Source: Edaphobacter sp. 12200R-103 (GTDB taxonomy: Bacteria; Acidobacteriota; Terriglobia; Terriglobales; Acidobacteriaceae). From it: DNA of 64,000 nucleotides. Positions 1 through 8,272 of this stretch are shown here, one piece after another. A program made the position numbers and the translations under genes. How positions within the stretch are numbered: position 1 is the first letter of the stretch; every line of letters begins with the position of its first letter. The notes beneath the pieces were generated by a model. The model worked only from the letters and a program-made list of their open reading frames with translations, was not told where the DNA came from and ran no database searches. The DNA is taken from contig NZ_CP048114.1 of NCBI RefSeq assembly GCF_010093025.1, positions 2,728,001-2,792,000 of the forward strand, given 5' to 3'.

Positions 1-44
1 TCTTTCCAACCTGCACCATACAATGAAAGCCCTCAGGAGAAACC

Positions 45-989
45 ATGCGCGTTGTCATTATCGGCGGAACCGGACACATCGGCACCTATCTCACCCCACG
101 GCTGGTTGAGGCCGGACACGACGTTCTTTGTGTCTCCCGGGGGGCGAAAAGCCCATATCGTCCGAACCCGGCCTGGAAGGCCGTGCGTCCCGTCACCCTC
201 GACCGCGACGCCGAAGAGAACGCCGGCGTCTTTGGAGAAAAGATCGCCGCCCTGGACCCGGAGATCGTCATCGACCTCACCTGCTATCGCCTCGAGAGCG
301 CAGAGCAGTTGGCGAACGCGCTCCAGGGGCGCATCCAGCACTTCCTTCACTGCGGAACCATCTGGACGCACGGCCACAGCATCGAGGTGCCGACCACCGA
401 GGATGCCGCCAAATATCCCTTCGGCGACTACGGAATCCGTAAGCTGGCCATCGAGCAGTTCCTTCTCTCCAAAGCGCGGCGAGAGGGCTTTCCGGCGACG
501 CTCCTGCATCCCGGGCATCTGGTAGGGACAGGGTGGAACCCCATCAATCCGCAGGGCAACTTCAACCCGAGCGTTTTTTCAGATCTCGCCCAGGGGAAAA
601 CGGTCCGCCTTCCCAATCTTGGAATGGAGACCGTTCACCACGTTCACGCCGACGATGTAGCGCGGGCGTTTCTGTGCGCCATGTCTCACCGCAGCGTCGC
701 CATTGGCGAGAGCTTCCATGTCGTCTCACCGGCAGCCCTCACGCTCAGGGGATTCGCCGAACGCATGAGCGCATGGTATGGGCATACTGCCGACCTGGCA
801 TTTCTGCCTTGGGAGCAATGGAAAGATACGGTGGAAGAAAAAGACGCGCGCTTCACCTGGGATCATATCGCGCACTCGCCGAACTGCAGCATCGTGAAGG
901 CCCGCAGGCTGCTGGGATACGCACCCCGATACACGTCTCTTGAGGCCGTTCAGGAGGCAGTTACCGCGATGCAGTCTGCATCGCGGTAA
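45..989 (+). CDS. NAD-dependent epimerase/dehydratase family protein (314 aa)
   Basis: Extended SDR-type protein. The N-terminus is a Rossmann strand with the NAD-binding motif GGTGHIG at residues 7-13, and a candidate catalytic YxxxK (YGIRK) lies near residue 129. Length and motif layout fit the NAD-dependent epimerase/dehydratase family, which acts on nucleotide sugars or free sugar derivatives. The ATG has a good Shine-Dalgarno, AGGAG, six bases upstream. The gene converges on the lactonase gene and ends inside a perfect hairpin. Its upstream region is outside the window, so operon membership is unknown. Because it lies beside a sugar-oxidation locus I infer a sugar substrate, but the sequence does not identify it. 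Confidence 0.85.
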   Translation: MRVVIIGGTGHIGTYLTPRLVEAGHDVLCVSRGAKSPYRPNPAWKAVRPVTLDRDAEENAGVFGEKIAALDPEIVIDLTCYRLESAEQLANALQGRIQHFLHCGTIWTHGHSIEVPTTEDAAKYPFGDYGIRKLAIEQFLLSKARREGFPATLLHPGHLVGTGWNPINPQGNFNPSVFSDLAQGKTVRLPNLGMETVHHVHADDVARAFLCAMSHRSVAIGESFHVVSPAALTLRGFAERMSAWYGHTADLAFLPWEQWKDTVEEKDARFTWDHIAHSPNCSIVKARRLLGYAPRYTSLEAVQEAVTAMQSASR

Positions 990-993
990 CTGC
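957..993. terminator. Perfect 17-bp hairpin across the epimerase stop codon
   Basis: GCAGTTACCGCGATGCA (957-973) and its exact reverse complement (977-993) are separated by a 3-nt loop. The stop codon at 987-989 lies in the right arm, so the last eleven codons form most of the hairpin. It sits between two convergent genes and is followed by TTTAT on the + strand. A terminator or mRNA 3'-end stabiliser is the likely role. Confidence 0.7.
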
Positions 994-1003
994 TTTATCG
1001 GAT

Positions 1004-2029
1004 TCAGCGCGTTTCGTTCCAGTGCACCATCGGCAGCCCTGCTATGGGAGCACGGAAGTAAGGGATGTTGTTCGCTCGCAGCGATCCGATATAGATCGTC
1101 TGCAAATCCGGCCCTCCGAAGGTGACACTCGCCATCCACGGCGCGATGCCTTGCCCGGTAGCAAACAGAACGTCTTCGGTGACCTTGCCGGCGAAGAACT
1201 GCTTCTCCAGCGCATCCACTTTTGCCGGGTCGCCTTCATCCAGCAGCACGCGCTGGTCTCCCTCAGGAGTCAGCACAAACAGCTTGTCGGAATAGACGCA
1301 GGTTCCCCACAAGTTGCCAAAGCTGTCGAAGGCGATGCCGTCCGGCCAGGCGCCCTTGCCGAGGCTTGAAGGACCAAAGACCTCTCTCTGCCCCAGCGAA
1401 CCGTCCTCGTTCACGCGGAGCCGGCTGATGCAGCCTCCGGTCGTCTCCACGACGTACATATACTCTTCCTTCGCGTCCATGCGGATCTCATTGGTGAAGT
1501 GAAACCCATCCGCCACAATGCGAAACTTGCCGTCGATATACCGCGCAATGTAGCCATCCGGAAGATCCGGCTTGAGAGCATGCATCCAGTTCTTGATGCG
1601 GGTCGAGACGGTGATCCAGATGCGCCCTTTCGAGTCGCGCAGCACAAAGTTCACCTTGCCGATCGCCTCTCCATCGATGCTGTCGGCCAGGACCTTCGAG
1701 TCGCCGGTGCGGGTCATCACCTCCAGCCGGTCCGTCCCGAAGTTTGAGATCAGGATATCGCCGTTCTCAGCGAAGGCCAGGCCGTTGGGCAACGTCCCGG
1801 TAAGATAGCGCGTCGCCTCGCTGTCAGCGTTGGTGAAATGCGACGAGATCTTCTGCGTGATAATCTCCTGGGTGCCATCGTGGCGCATCCGCACGACTCC
1901 GCCGCGCGAATCTGCCGACCACAACGTTCCATCCTTTTCGGCAAGAATGCATTCGGGGCGCTGAAGGCCCTGGCCGATGTACTGCAGTTTGGACCGGTCA
2001 ATCTCAAAATCCAGAACAGGATTCCGCAT
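1004..2029 (-). CDS. SMP-30/gluconolactonase/LRE family protein (341 aa)
   Basis: Six-bladed beta-propeller of the SMP-30/gluconolactonase family. Typical blade segments are visible, such as LQRPECILAEKDGTLW near residue 22 and GAWPDGIAFDSFGNLW in the second half. Family members hydrolyse aldonolactones using a bound divalent metal. Next to sugar dehydrogenases and an aldonate dehydratase, the expected job is opening the lactone made by oxidation of the sugar. The start is ATG with GGAG about nine bases upstream. No signal peptide is apparent, so it is probably cytoplasmic. It is a single-gene unit with tandem operator-like palindromes at 2058-2095. Confidence 0.85.
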   Translation of the reverse strand: MRNPVLDFEIDRSKLQYIGQGLQRPECILAEKDGTLWSADSRGGVVRMRHDGTQEIITQKISSHFTNADSEATRYLTGTLPNGLAFAENGDILISNFGTDRLEVMTRTGDSKVLADSIDGEAIGKVNFVLRDSKGRIWITVSTRIKNWMHALKPDLPDGYIARYIDGKFRIVADGFHFTNEIRMDAKEEYMYVVETTGGCISRLRVNEDGSLGQREVFGPSSLGKGAWPDGIAFDSFGNLWGTCVYSDKLFVLTPEGDQRVLLDEGDPAKVDALEKQFFAGKVTEDVLFATGQGIAPWMASVTFGGPDLQTIYIGSLRANNIPYFRAPIAGLPMVHWNETR

Positions 2030-2057
2030 CTGTCTTTTACTCCGGGAAATTTGAATG

Positions 2058-2095
2058 ATTGCACATTACGCAATTCAATTTGCAAGATTAGCATT
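2058..2095. promoter_or_regulatory. Tandem operator-like palindromes upstream of the lactonase gene
   Basis: ATTGC-ACATTAC-GCAAT at 2058-2074 and TTTGC-AAGATTA-GCATT at 2079-2095. Both have 5-7-5 geometry and start 21 bp apart. The same architecture occurs in five other promoter regions of this locus. I infer that it is bound by the IclR protein encoded at 2193-2993. Confidence 0.7.
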
Positions 2096-2132
2096 TGACG
2101 TCGCTGCGAACAACAACAGCGCGTTTCTCGCA

Positions 2133-2168
2133 CAAGAAAAAAGCATCCGGTGCGACCCGGATGCTTTT
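2133..2168 (-). terminator. Rho-independent terminator after the IclR gene
   Basis: AAAAGCATCCGG (2139-2150), loop TGCGAC, CCGGATGCTTTT (2157-2168). Read on the minus strand, the stem is followed by a run of T. It closes the TIM-barrel/IclR transcript before the lactonase promoter. Confidence 0.85.
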
Positions 2169-2192
2169 CGATGATATTTTCTTCAGAAGCGA

Positions 2193-2993
2193 TCAGGCGC
2201 TCTGCTCTGCAGCCTCTTCCGATACGCTGAGAAGCTGGCCGATCTTCTTCGCGCATTGAATGACCGATTTTGAATGCGCCGGATAATGCTCTTTGAGGAA
2301 GCGCGAGGCAGGCGCCGAGATGCCGATCGAACCGACCACCATACCGCTGTTCAGGCGAATGGGAGCCGCAACGCAACGCATTCCCTCCATGAACTCGGCC
2401 TCATCGAGGGCGTATCCCCGCTCCTGGATCCCGGCACATTCCTTCACGAGAGCGGGAAGGGTTTTGATGGTGGTCTTGGTGTACTTCTGCAGCGGTTCGC
2501 TGCCGAACAACGTGCGAAGCTCCTTTTCGCCGTAGTCCGCCAAAAGGGCCTTGCCGTGCGCCGTTGCATACAGCGGCACCAACTCTCCGGTCTGCCCGGC
2601 AACCACCAGCACGTGGCGGGCGTGCACTGAATCGATAAACAACGCATTCCTGCCCTCTCGAATGGCAAGATGCGCAGTTTCGTTCAATGCATTGGCGAGG
2701 GCCTTCAGCTCCTGATGAGCTACCCGCACCAGCATGTTGCTCCAGTCGTACTGGCGGGAGAGGGTCCACATGGCTGAACCAAGGATGTAGTCCTTGCGTC
2801 CAGCCGGTGTGGAGAGAAAACCTCGTCTACGCAGTGTCTGTGCCAGTCGGAAGGCGCTGCTGCGGTCCACTCCCAGCAGGTCCGATAACTCGCCAAGAGT
2901 GACTGGTTGTGTAGATGTAGCGACTGCCTGCAGAATCGTCAGGCCGCGGTCGAGACTCTGGATAAATGGAACTTGGGCAACTTTCTTTGGCAT
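2193..2993 (-). CDS. IclR-family transcriptional regulator (266 aa)
   Basis: It has the two-domain IclR layout: a winged helix-turn-helix at about residues 12-75 (ILQAVATSTQPVTLGELSDL followed by VDRSSAFRLAQTLRRRGFL) and a C-terminal effector-binding domain containing VVAGQTGELVPLYATAHGKA and GISAPASRF. IclR proteins are dimers that bind palindromes and respond to small carboxylic or sugar-acid ligands. I chose ATG at 2993, preceded by AGGAG; an upstream TTG at 3029 would overlap the previous gene. It lies 13 bp downstream of the TIM-barrel gene, so the two are probably co-transcribed. In E. coli, IclR-type genes accompany the yagF and yjhG dehydratase genes, which supports a role as local regulator of sugar-acid catabolism. 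Confidence 0.9.
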   Translation of the reverse strand: MPKKVAQVPFIQSLDRGLTILQAVATSTQPVTLGELSDLLGVDRSSAFRLAQTLRRRGFLSTPAGRKDYILGSAMWTLSRQYDWSNMLVRVAHQELKALANALNETAHLAIREGRNALFIDSVHARHVLVVAGQTGELVPLYATAHGKALLADYGEKELRTLFGSEPLQKYTKTTIKTLPALVKECAGIQERGYALDEAEFMEGMRCVAAPIRLNSGMVVGSIGISAPASRFLKEHYPAHSKSVIQCAKKIGQLLSVSEEAAEQSA

Positions 2994-3006
2994 CGGCTCC
3001 TGCTGC

Positions 3007-3915
3007 TCACGCCCGGAATCTGACTCCAATCGACCGCAGGTAATCCCGGCTCTCCTTTACCAGGGTTGCGGGAGGCACCGGCGGTGAACCTTTGAAGTCA
3101 TTATCAAGCTCGACCATTACCATACCACTAATCTTCCGGCCTTCCATCACATCCAGAATTCCGGCGACATCGACCTGGCCCTGTCCCAGGGGGCAATAGC
3201 CCAGCAGTTGATCGCTTTTTCCGTTGAAATCTTTGAGATGCATATGCTGGACCAGCGGCAGGAAGTCCTTCACTACCTTCAGAGCGTCCTGTCCGCCCTT
3301 GGTAAGTTGTCCGACATCCGGACCAAACTTCAGATGATTGGTATCAACTGCATCCAGAACTGCGTAGGTTTCATCCCGCGATTCAATACAGGTTCCGGTG
3401 TGCTGGTGCAGCACCGGCGTCAACCCCTGATCGGTCACGGTCTTGGAAAGCTCATTCAACGTGCTGATAATGTTTGATTTATTCGCTGCAAAATCGTACG
3501 TCTGGCGGGGAACCTGATTGGGGCCGACGACAAAAACTCTCCCCCCATTTTTCTTAATCAGTCCGCACCATCGAACCGCCTTGTCCAGTTCATCCTTTTT
3601 CTTTTCCGGGTCGGTCAGATTGATCGTGCAATACCCCGAGATCAGCGGAATGTTGTTCTTCTTCAGGACCGTCCGAAGCCCTCCGTGCTCTTCCGCTCGC
3701 GCAAGGACTTCACCAAAGGTCTCAAAGCCGTAAAATCCTGAAGAAGAAACCGATTCGATCGCCTGATCGACCTCCGCATTCCGCCAGGTGATTCCGGTGT
3801 GGCCCAAGTGGATTTTCCTCTTCTTCTGGGCAGCAAAGGCTGGCATCGTCGCCAAGCTGGCCGCGGCCAGGGCGCTTTGTGAAAGAAATGTACGGCGACT
3901 CAGATAGCGATTCAA
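3007..3915 (-). CDS. Tat-exported sugar phosphate isomerase/epimerase-like TIM-barrel protein (302 aa)
   Basis: Xylose-isomerase-like TIM-barrel protein. The N-terminus MNRYLSRRTFLSQSALAAAS has a twin-arginine motif and an Ala-rich h-region, so export through Tat is likely. The body has family-like segments such as HLGHTGITWR, LHQHTGTCIES and HMHLKDFNGK, the last placed like the metal-binding His/Asp region. The start is TTG with GAGGAGG at good spacing; no ATG would keep the signal peptide. It heads the operon with the IclR gene. The substrate is unknown; other exported members modify free sugars or inositols. Two tandem operator-like palindromes lie at 3955-3992. Confidence 0.85.
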   Translation of the reverse strand: MNRYLSRRTFLSQSALAAASLATMPAFAAQKKRKIHLGHTGITWRNAEVDQAIESVSSSGFYGFETFGEVLARAEEHGGLRTVLKKNNIPLISGYCTINLTDPEKKKDELDKAVRWCGLIKKNGGRVFVVGPNQVPRQTYDFAANKSNIISTLNELSKTVTDQGLTPVLHQHTGTCIESRDETYAVLDAVDTNHLKFGPDVGQLTKGGQDALKVVKDFLPLVQHMHLKDFNGKSDQLLGYCPLGQGQVDVAGILDVMEGRKISGMVMVELDNDFKGSPPVPPATLVKESRDYLRSIGVRFRA

Positions 3916-3954
3916 GAACTGCCTCCTCGGAAAGCCCGGCCTGGTGACGACTAC

Positions 3955-3992
3955 AATGCGTCAAGTGCAATCAGGCTTGCATACCACGCAAT
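3955..3992. promoter_or_regulatory. Tandem operator-like palindromes upstream of the TIM-barrel/IclR operon
   Basis: AATGC-GTCAAGT-GCAAT (3955-3971) and CTTGC-ATACCAC-GCAAT (3976-3992), 21 bp apart. Their position ahead of the operon carrying the regulator suggests autoregulation. Confidence 0.7.
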
Positions 3993-4131
3993 CAATCTGC
4001 ACCGGCTTCATCATCCTTGTCAAGGAGGATGGCCTCGATTCCCGCAGGAATATCGTATGCCGGCGCATCTTTCAAGAAGGCCTCGAACAATCCTTGACGC
4101 ATCCTTATAGGACAGATAAGATTCTGGCGTG

Positions 4132-4169
4132 TTTGCATTATGCGCAATGGAGTTCTCGCTTTGCGCAAT
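4132..4169. promoter_or_regulatory. Tandem operator-like palindromes upstream of the SDR pair
   Basis: TTTGC-ATTATGC-GCAAT (4132-4148) is nearly perfect. The next, TTCTC-GCTTTGC-GCAAT (4153-4169), keeps only the right half but the same 21-bp phase. Confidence 0.7.
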
Positions 4170-4234
4170 GAATAAAACAAGCCCGACATGATCCGACAAG
4201 TTCTGTCAGGCCGGAACCGTGAAGGAGATTCACT

Positions 4235-5014
4235 TTGCCCGACTATTCCAGCTTCGGCCTCGAAGGCAAAATCGCAGTCGTTACGGGAGCATCGCAGGGC
4301 ATAGGGCGAGCCATTGCGCTTGGTCTTGCGCAAGCGGGCGCTCACCTTGTGCTCGCAAAATATCCGGGGCCTCGCATGGACGATATCAGGGAGTTGCAGC
4401 GGGAGATCGAGGCGCTCGGGAGAAAGGCCCTGATCGTCGTCACCGATGTCAACAAGGTCGAGGACTGCCGCTCTTTGATAGATCGCACGGTCGCCGAATT
4501 CGGGCGCGTCGACATTCTCGTCAACAATGCCAGCTGGACCGGAACCGGCGATGCCGTGGACGTCACCGAAGAAGAATACGACAAGACCTTCGATGCCACG
4601 GTCAAGAGCGTCTTCTTCGCTTCGCAGGCAGCTGGACGCGTCATGTTGAAGCAGGGCGGCGGCCGCATCATTCATATCGGATCGAACTTTGGAGAGATCG
4701 CCTTTAAAAAGAGGGCGGTTTACGCCGCGGCAAAGGCTGCGGTGCACCACATGGCGAAGGCGCTTTCGCTCGAGTGGGCCCATCAGGGAGTGCTTGTCAA
4801 CACGGTGGCGCCCTGCATCACGGAGACGGACTCGCGCAAAAACATCCTGGAGCGCCCCGGCTACAGGGAATGGGCAACGCAGGAGATGATTCCGAGGGGC
4901 CGGTGGAATCAGCCGGAAGATCTGGTCGGCGCTGTCCTTTTTCTTTCCAGCAACTTTGCCGACATGATCGTCGGACATACCCTGATGGTGGATGGCGGTT
5001 GGACGATTCACTAA
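4235..5014 (+). CDS. SDR family oxidoreductase (259 aa)
   Basis: Classical short-chain dehydrogenase. It has the cofactor motif VTGASQGIGRAIALG near residue 15, NNAS after strand 4, and the active-site YAAAK in the second half. It ends with the family-typical VDGGW near the C-terminus. Members oxidise sugars and polyols or reduce keto acids with NAD(P). The start is TTG with AAGGAG eight bases upstream. It is followed by a second SDR after an 86-bp gap, probably in one transcript under the operator pair at 4132-4169. A role as sugar or aldonate dehydrogenase is inferred from the neighbouring lactonase and dehydratase. Confidence 0.88.
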   Translation: MPDYSSFGLEGKIAVVTGASQGIGRAIALGLAQAGAHLVLAKYPGPRMDDIRELQREIEALGRKALIVVTDVNKVEDCRSLIDRTVAEFGRVDILVNNASWTGTGDAVDVTEEEYDKTFDATVKSVFFASQAAGRVMLKQGGGRIIHIGSNFGEIAFKKRAVYAAAKAAVHHMAKALSLEWAHQGVLVNTVAPCITETDSRKNILERPGYREWATQEMIPRGRWNQPEDLVGAVLFLSSNFADMIVGHTLMVDGGWTIH

Positions 5015-5100
5015 GCACTGTACTCATCGACGCATCCAAAGAGTCTCGCTGCGATGCAACGTATCTTTCGCTGAAGCAATAACCAAAGGACACAACAAGA

Positions 5101-5856
5101 ATGAAGCTGAAGGGAAAAGTCGCAGTTGTTACAGGTGCCGGCCAGGGGATAGGCCGCGGCATCGCTGAAGCCTTCGCCGACCAGGGAGCCGATGTCGTCA
5201 TCAATGACCTCACGGTTGATTCCCGTACGGATGAAGTCCTTAAAAATATTCAGAGCAAAGGCCGGCGTGCTGTCGTTATCGGAGGCAACGTCTCGTTGCG
5301 CGAAGACGTGGAACGTCTCTTTGATCAGGCATGGGATGCCCTCGGCCCTGTCGATATCCTCGTCAATAATGCCGGCATCGAAACCATCGTTCCCTTCATC
5401 GAGCTTACGGACAAGCAGTGGGAAGACGTAACCAACACCAATCTGAAGAGCGAGTGGATGTGTTCGCAGGCCTTCTGCAAGCGTCTCATCGCGGAAGGGC
5501 GCAAAGGCGCCATCGTCAACATCGGATCCATCCAGGCAGCCCGCGTACTGCCCGGCCGCACCCATTACGCTCCCAGCAAGCTTGCCATCGAGGCGATGAC
5601 CCGTAACATCTCCGCTGAAGTTGGCTCCTATGGCATCCGCGTCAACTGCATTCATCCCGGCCTGATCGAAACCCCCATGATCCGGTGGGTGCTTGAAAGC
5701 CCCGATATTCTTCCTCATGTTGTAGCGCAGATCTCGCTTGGACGCCCTGGCCTTCCCTGCGAGATCGGATCGGTAGCGGCATTCCTCGCCTCCGATGAGG
5801 CAGCCTACGTAACTGGCCAGGCTCTGTATGTCGATGGTGGGTGGGTGGGCAAGTAG
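5101..5856 (+). CDS. SDR family oxidoreductase (251 aa)
   Basis: A second classical SDR, starting almost directly with the Rossmann motif VTGAGQGIGRGIAEA (residues 10-24). NNAGIE is followed by Ser in the NIGSIQ segment and the catalytic YAPSK. It ends in YVDGGWVGK. The ATG is preceded by AAGGAC. It resembles glucose-1-dehydrogenase and FabG-like SDRs; substrate cannot be assigned from sequence alone. Its partner SDR and the operator upstream place it in the sugar-oxidation regulon. It converges on the quinoprotein gene with a shared bidirectional hairpin between the two stops. Confidence 0.88.
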   Translation: MKLKGKVAVVTGAGQGIGRGIAEAFADQGADVVINDLTVDSRTDEVLKNIQSKGRRAVVIGGNVSLREDVERLFDQAWDALGPVDILVNNAGIETIVPFIELTDKQWEDVTNTNLKSEWMCSQAFCKRLIAEGRKGAIVNIGSIQAARVLPGRTHYAPSKLAIEAMTRNISAEVGSYGIRVNCIHPGLIETPMIRWVLESPDILPHVVAQISLGRPGLPCEIGSVAAFLASDEAAYVTGQALYVDGGWVGK

Positions 5857-5867
5857 TCCTTGCCCCT

Positions 5868-5906
5868 TCGAAAGAAGAAAGGGCGCCTCGGCGCCCTCTT
5901 CTTTTG
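5868..5906. terminator. Bidirectional terminator between SDR and quinoprotein genes
   Basis: A GGGCGC / GCGCCC stem (5881-5886, 5891-5896) is flanked by GAAGAA on the left and TTCTTTT on the right, which extend the stem and supply T-rich tails on both strands. Confidence 0.85.
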
Positions 5907-5925
5907 CTTCTCTGATATCGGAAAG

Positions 5926-8199
5926 CTATTTCTTTGCCACATCCCGCTCCGGCAGTGCGAAGACATAATATCCCTGCTTCTGATCTGCCGGATCTCCTGA
6001 TTTCGCGTTTGCAGTCGGCTGATCGCCAACTCTCCTGTCGGAATTCGCACGCGCACTCATCGCAATGTACTGTCTGCCGTTTACCTCATAGAGGGTTGGA
6101 ATCCCCTCAGGTCCGCCGGCCACCTTGAGCTCGGTGATCTGCTTGCCCGTGTCTTTGTCGTAGATGTGTATCTTGGAATCGGACCGGGTCCCCACAATAA
6201 TGAGCCCGCCCGCAGTGACGACAGCACCTCCACGTGGCCAATAGCTTCCGGTATTCCGAATGCCTTTCTCGGCCAGTTCCGTAACTTCTCCCAGAGGAAT
6301 CTGCCACTTGATCTCGCCTTTGTTCATGTCATAGGCGGTCAGGGTCGACCATGGAGGACTAATGGCTGAGAGTCCCTCCTTTGAGTTCATGTACCCGTAT
6401 CCTGTCCAATACCGCGTTCCGCCAGGCCCCAGCTTCTCTGCCGCCTCCTTTGGAGGAGCCATGATTCGCGCCAGGACATCCGCCGGAAGATTCGCCTTTT
6501 CTGGAGACTTCAGATAGGCCAGCAGATGATCGATATCGGCATTATCCAGATCAGGGAATGCCGGCATCGGCGCCATACCGTTCTGTACGGCATTGCGAAC
6601 ACGATCTCCTCCTACACGATCCATCACTCCCTGAAGTGATGGAATCGCCGGTGGCTGGCCCTTGCGATCCGCCCCGTGGCAGGTCTGACAGTTCTGGAGA
6701 TAGACCACCATCCCCTTCGTCTCCGGAGAGCCTGGGATCTCGCGCTTCGGCGGCTTAGGCGCAAGATGGAGGAGTGAAGGCGCATCTTTAGAGACAACAT
6801 AATAGGTATTGGTGGCAGGATCGATCGAAGCCGATCCCCAGTTTGCCCCACCATTGTTCCCCGGCGTCTCCATCGTGGTCGCCAGGCTCGGCGGGGTAAA
6901 GATCCCTTCCTGTCTCGCAGCCTTTATCTGCTCCCGGATCTCCTCACGCTCCTTGGGATCGGAGATATAGGGATTCACCATATCAGGGGTGAACTTCTGA
7001 CGCGCAAAGGGCGGGATGTGGATCGGGAACGGCTGCGTGGGCCAGCTCTGTTCGCCAGGCACGTCAGACTTCGGGACGGGCCGCTCTTCAATCGGCCAGA
7101 TCGGTTTTCCGTTCGTCCGATCGAAGACGTAGACAAAGCCATTCTTGCCCGCCTGTACAACGACATCGACCATCTTCCCGTCGTGCTTGATGGTCATCAG
7201 CTTCGGACCCGTCATCAGGTCGTAGTCCCAAAGATCGTGATGAGTCGTCTGGAAATGCCAGATGTACTTTCCTGTACGCGCATCGAGGGCCAGCAGACAG
7301 TCCGAAAAGAGATTCATCCCGTGCCGGTCCGCGCCATAAAAATCATAGGTCGGCGAACCGAGCGGGAAGTAGACAATCCCCCTCTTCTCGTCGATGGAGA
7401 ACTCACCCCAGTTGTTCGTTCCGCCTACATACTTGTAGGCATCTTTGGGCCATGTGTCATAACCCATCTCTCCAGGGTGCGGGATAGTGTGAAACTGCCA
7501 GACCAGCTTTCCTGTCACGACATCGAAGGCGCGAAGGTCTCCTGGAGGCGATTCATACTCTTCGCCTGTAGCGGCTCCTGTGATGTACAGGTTTTCGAAC
7601 ACGCGGCCCGGAGTATTAGACTGAATCTGCCGCATCGTCGATGGCTCGCGTCCCAATCCCTGCCTCAGGTCGACCGCTCCATCCTTCCCGAAGCTCTGAA
7701 TGTCCTTTCCCGTACGCGCATCGATCGCATGAAGAAAGTTATTCATCGAAAACAGAATGCGCCGGTCCGACCGGTCCCTGCTCTCCCAATACGTCATTCC
7801 GCGGTGTGAGATCAGCCGTGGATTATGCGTGTCATAGGTCCAGATCTCTTTTCCGGTTGTTGCGTCCAGCGCGACCACCGTATTGTTCTTGCCATAGACA
7901 TACATCACACCGTCGATGACAAGCGGATTCGATCCGTAGCGAAAGCCGTTGTTGCCCGCGGGGTAAAACCAGACCTGCTTCAGGTCCTTTGCATTTGTGC
8001 GATTGATCTGCTTCAGCGCAGAGTACTGATCGTCGCTGTTCGAGCCGCCGTAGGTCGTCCACGACACATTCGAAGCTCTTGTAGCAGCAGTCGCCGCATC
8101 GACCGTCTGCAAGGGATGCCGAACATACAATGCCGCAGCCGCCCCAACCACGAGAACCCACGTTCCCGCTTGCATCTTCCATGAAATTCGTTGCATCAT
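5926..8199 (-). CDS. PQQ-dependent dehydrogenase with inserted cytochrome c domain (757 aa)
   Basis: Quinoprotein beta-propeller. After an N-terminal membrane or signal segment (about residues 11-27) the PQQ blades begin, with repeats such as VVALDATTGKEIWTYDTHN and LLALDARTGKYIWHFQTTHH. The propeller is interrupted by a class I cytochrome c module carrying the single haem site CQTCH at about residues 502-506 and a probable Met ligand in GMAPMPAFPDL. The last blades resume after it (STLTAYDMNKGEIKWQIPLG). Such enzymes oxidise sugars or alcohols in the periplasm and pass electrons to the respiratory chain. It lies 73 bp downstream of the Gfo/Idh/MocA gene and is probably co-transcribed. No PQQ synthesis gene is in the window. 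Confidence 0.92.
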   Translation of the reverse strand: MMQRISWKMQAGTWVLVVGAAAALYVRHPLQTVDAATAATRASNVSWTTYGGSNSDDQYSALKQINRTNAKDLKQVWFYPAGNNGFRYGSNPLVIDGVMYVYGKNNTVVALDATTGKEIWTYDTHNPRLISHRGMTYWESRDRSDRRILFSMNNFLHAIDARTGKDIQSFGKDGAVDLRQGLGREPSTMRQIQSNTPGRVFENLYITGAATGEEYESPPGDLRAFDVVTGKLVWQFHTIPHPGEMGYDTWPKDAYKYVGGTNNWGEFSIDEKRGIVYFPLGSPTYDFYGADRHGMNLFSDCLLALDARTGKYIWHFQTTHHDLWDYDLMTGPKLMTIKHDGKMVDVVVQAGKNGFVYVFDRTNGKPIWPIEERPVPKSDVPGEQSWPTQPFPIHIPPFARQKFTPDMVNPYISDPKEREEIREQIKAARQEGIFTPPSLATTMETPGNNGGANWGSASIDPATNTYYVVSKDAPSLLHLAPKPPKREIPGSPETKGMVVYLQNCQTCHGADRKGQPPAIPSLQGVMDRVGGDRVRNAVQNGMAPMPAFPDLDNADIDHLLAYLKSPEKANLPADVLARIMAPPKEAAEKLGPGGTRYWTGYGYMNSKEGLSAISPPWSTLTAYDMNKGEIKWQIPLGEVTELAEKGIRNTGSYWPRGGAVVTAGGLIIVGTRSDSKIHIYDKDTGKQITELKVAGGPEGIPTLYEVNGRQYIAMSARANSDRRVGDQPTANAKSGDPADQKQGYYVFALPERDVAKK

Positions 8200-8272
8200 G
8201 CCTGCCTCTTGCCCGTGGTCTTATGCGACAGCTCCGATTCGATCCATCGGTTCCTTAGGATCGCGCGGCTCT

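Larger units (their letters stand above)
3916..4234. promoter_or_regulatory. Divergent intergenic region with two operator pairs
   Basis: This 319-bp gap separates the leftward TIM-barrel/IclR operon from the rightward SDR pair. I see no coding signal. It contains one tandem palindrome pair near each gene start, about 160 bp apart. Confidence 0.7.
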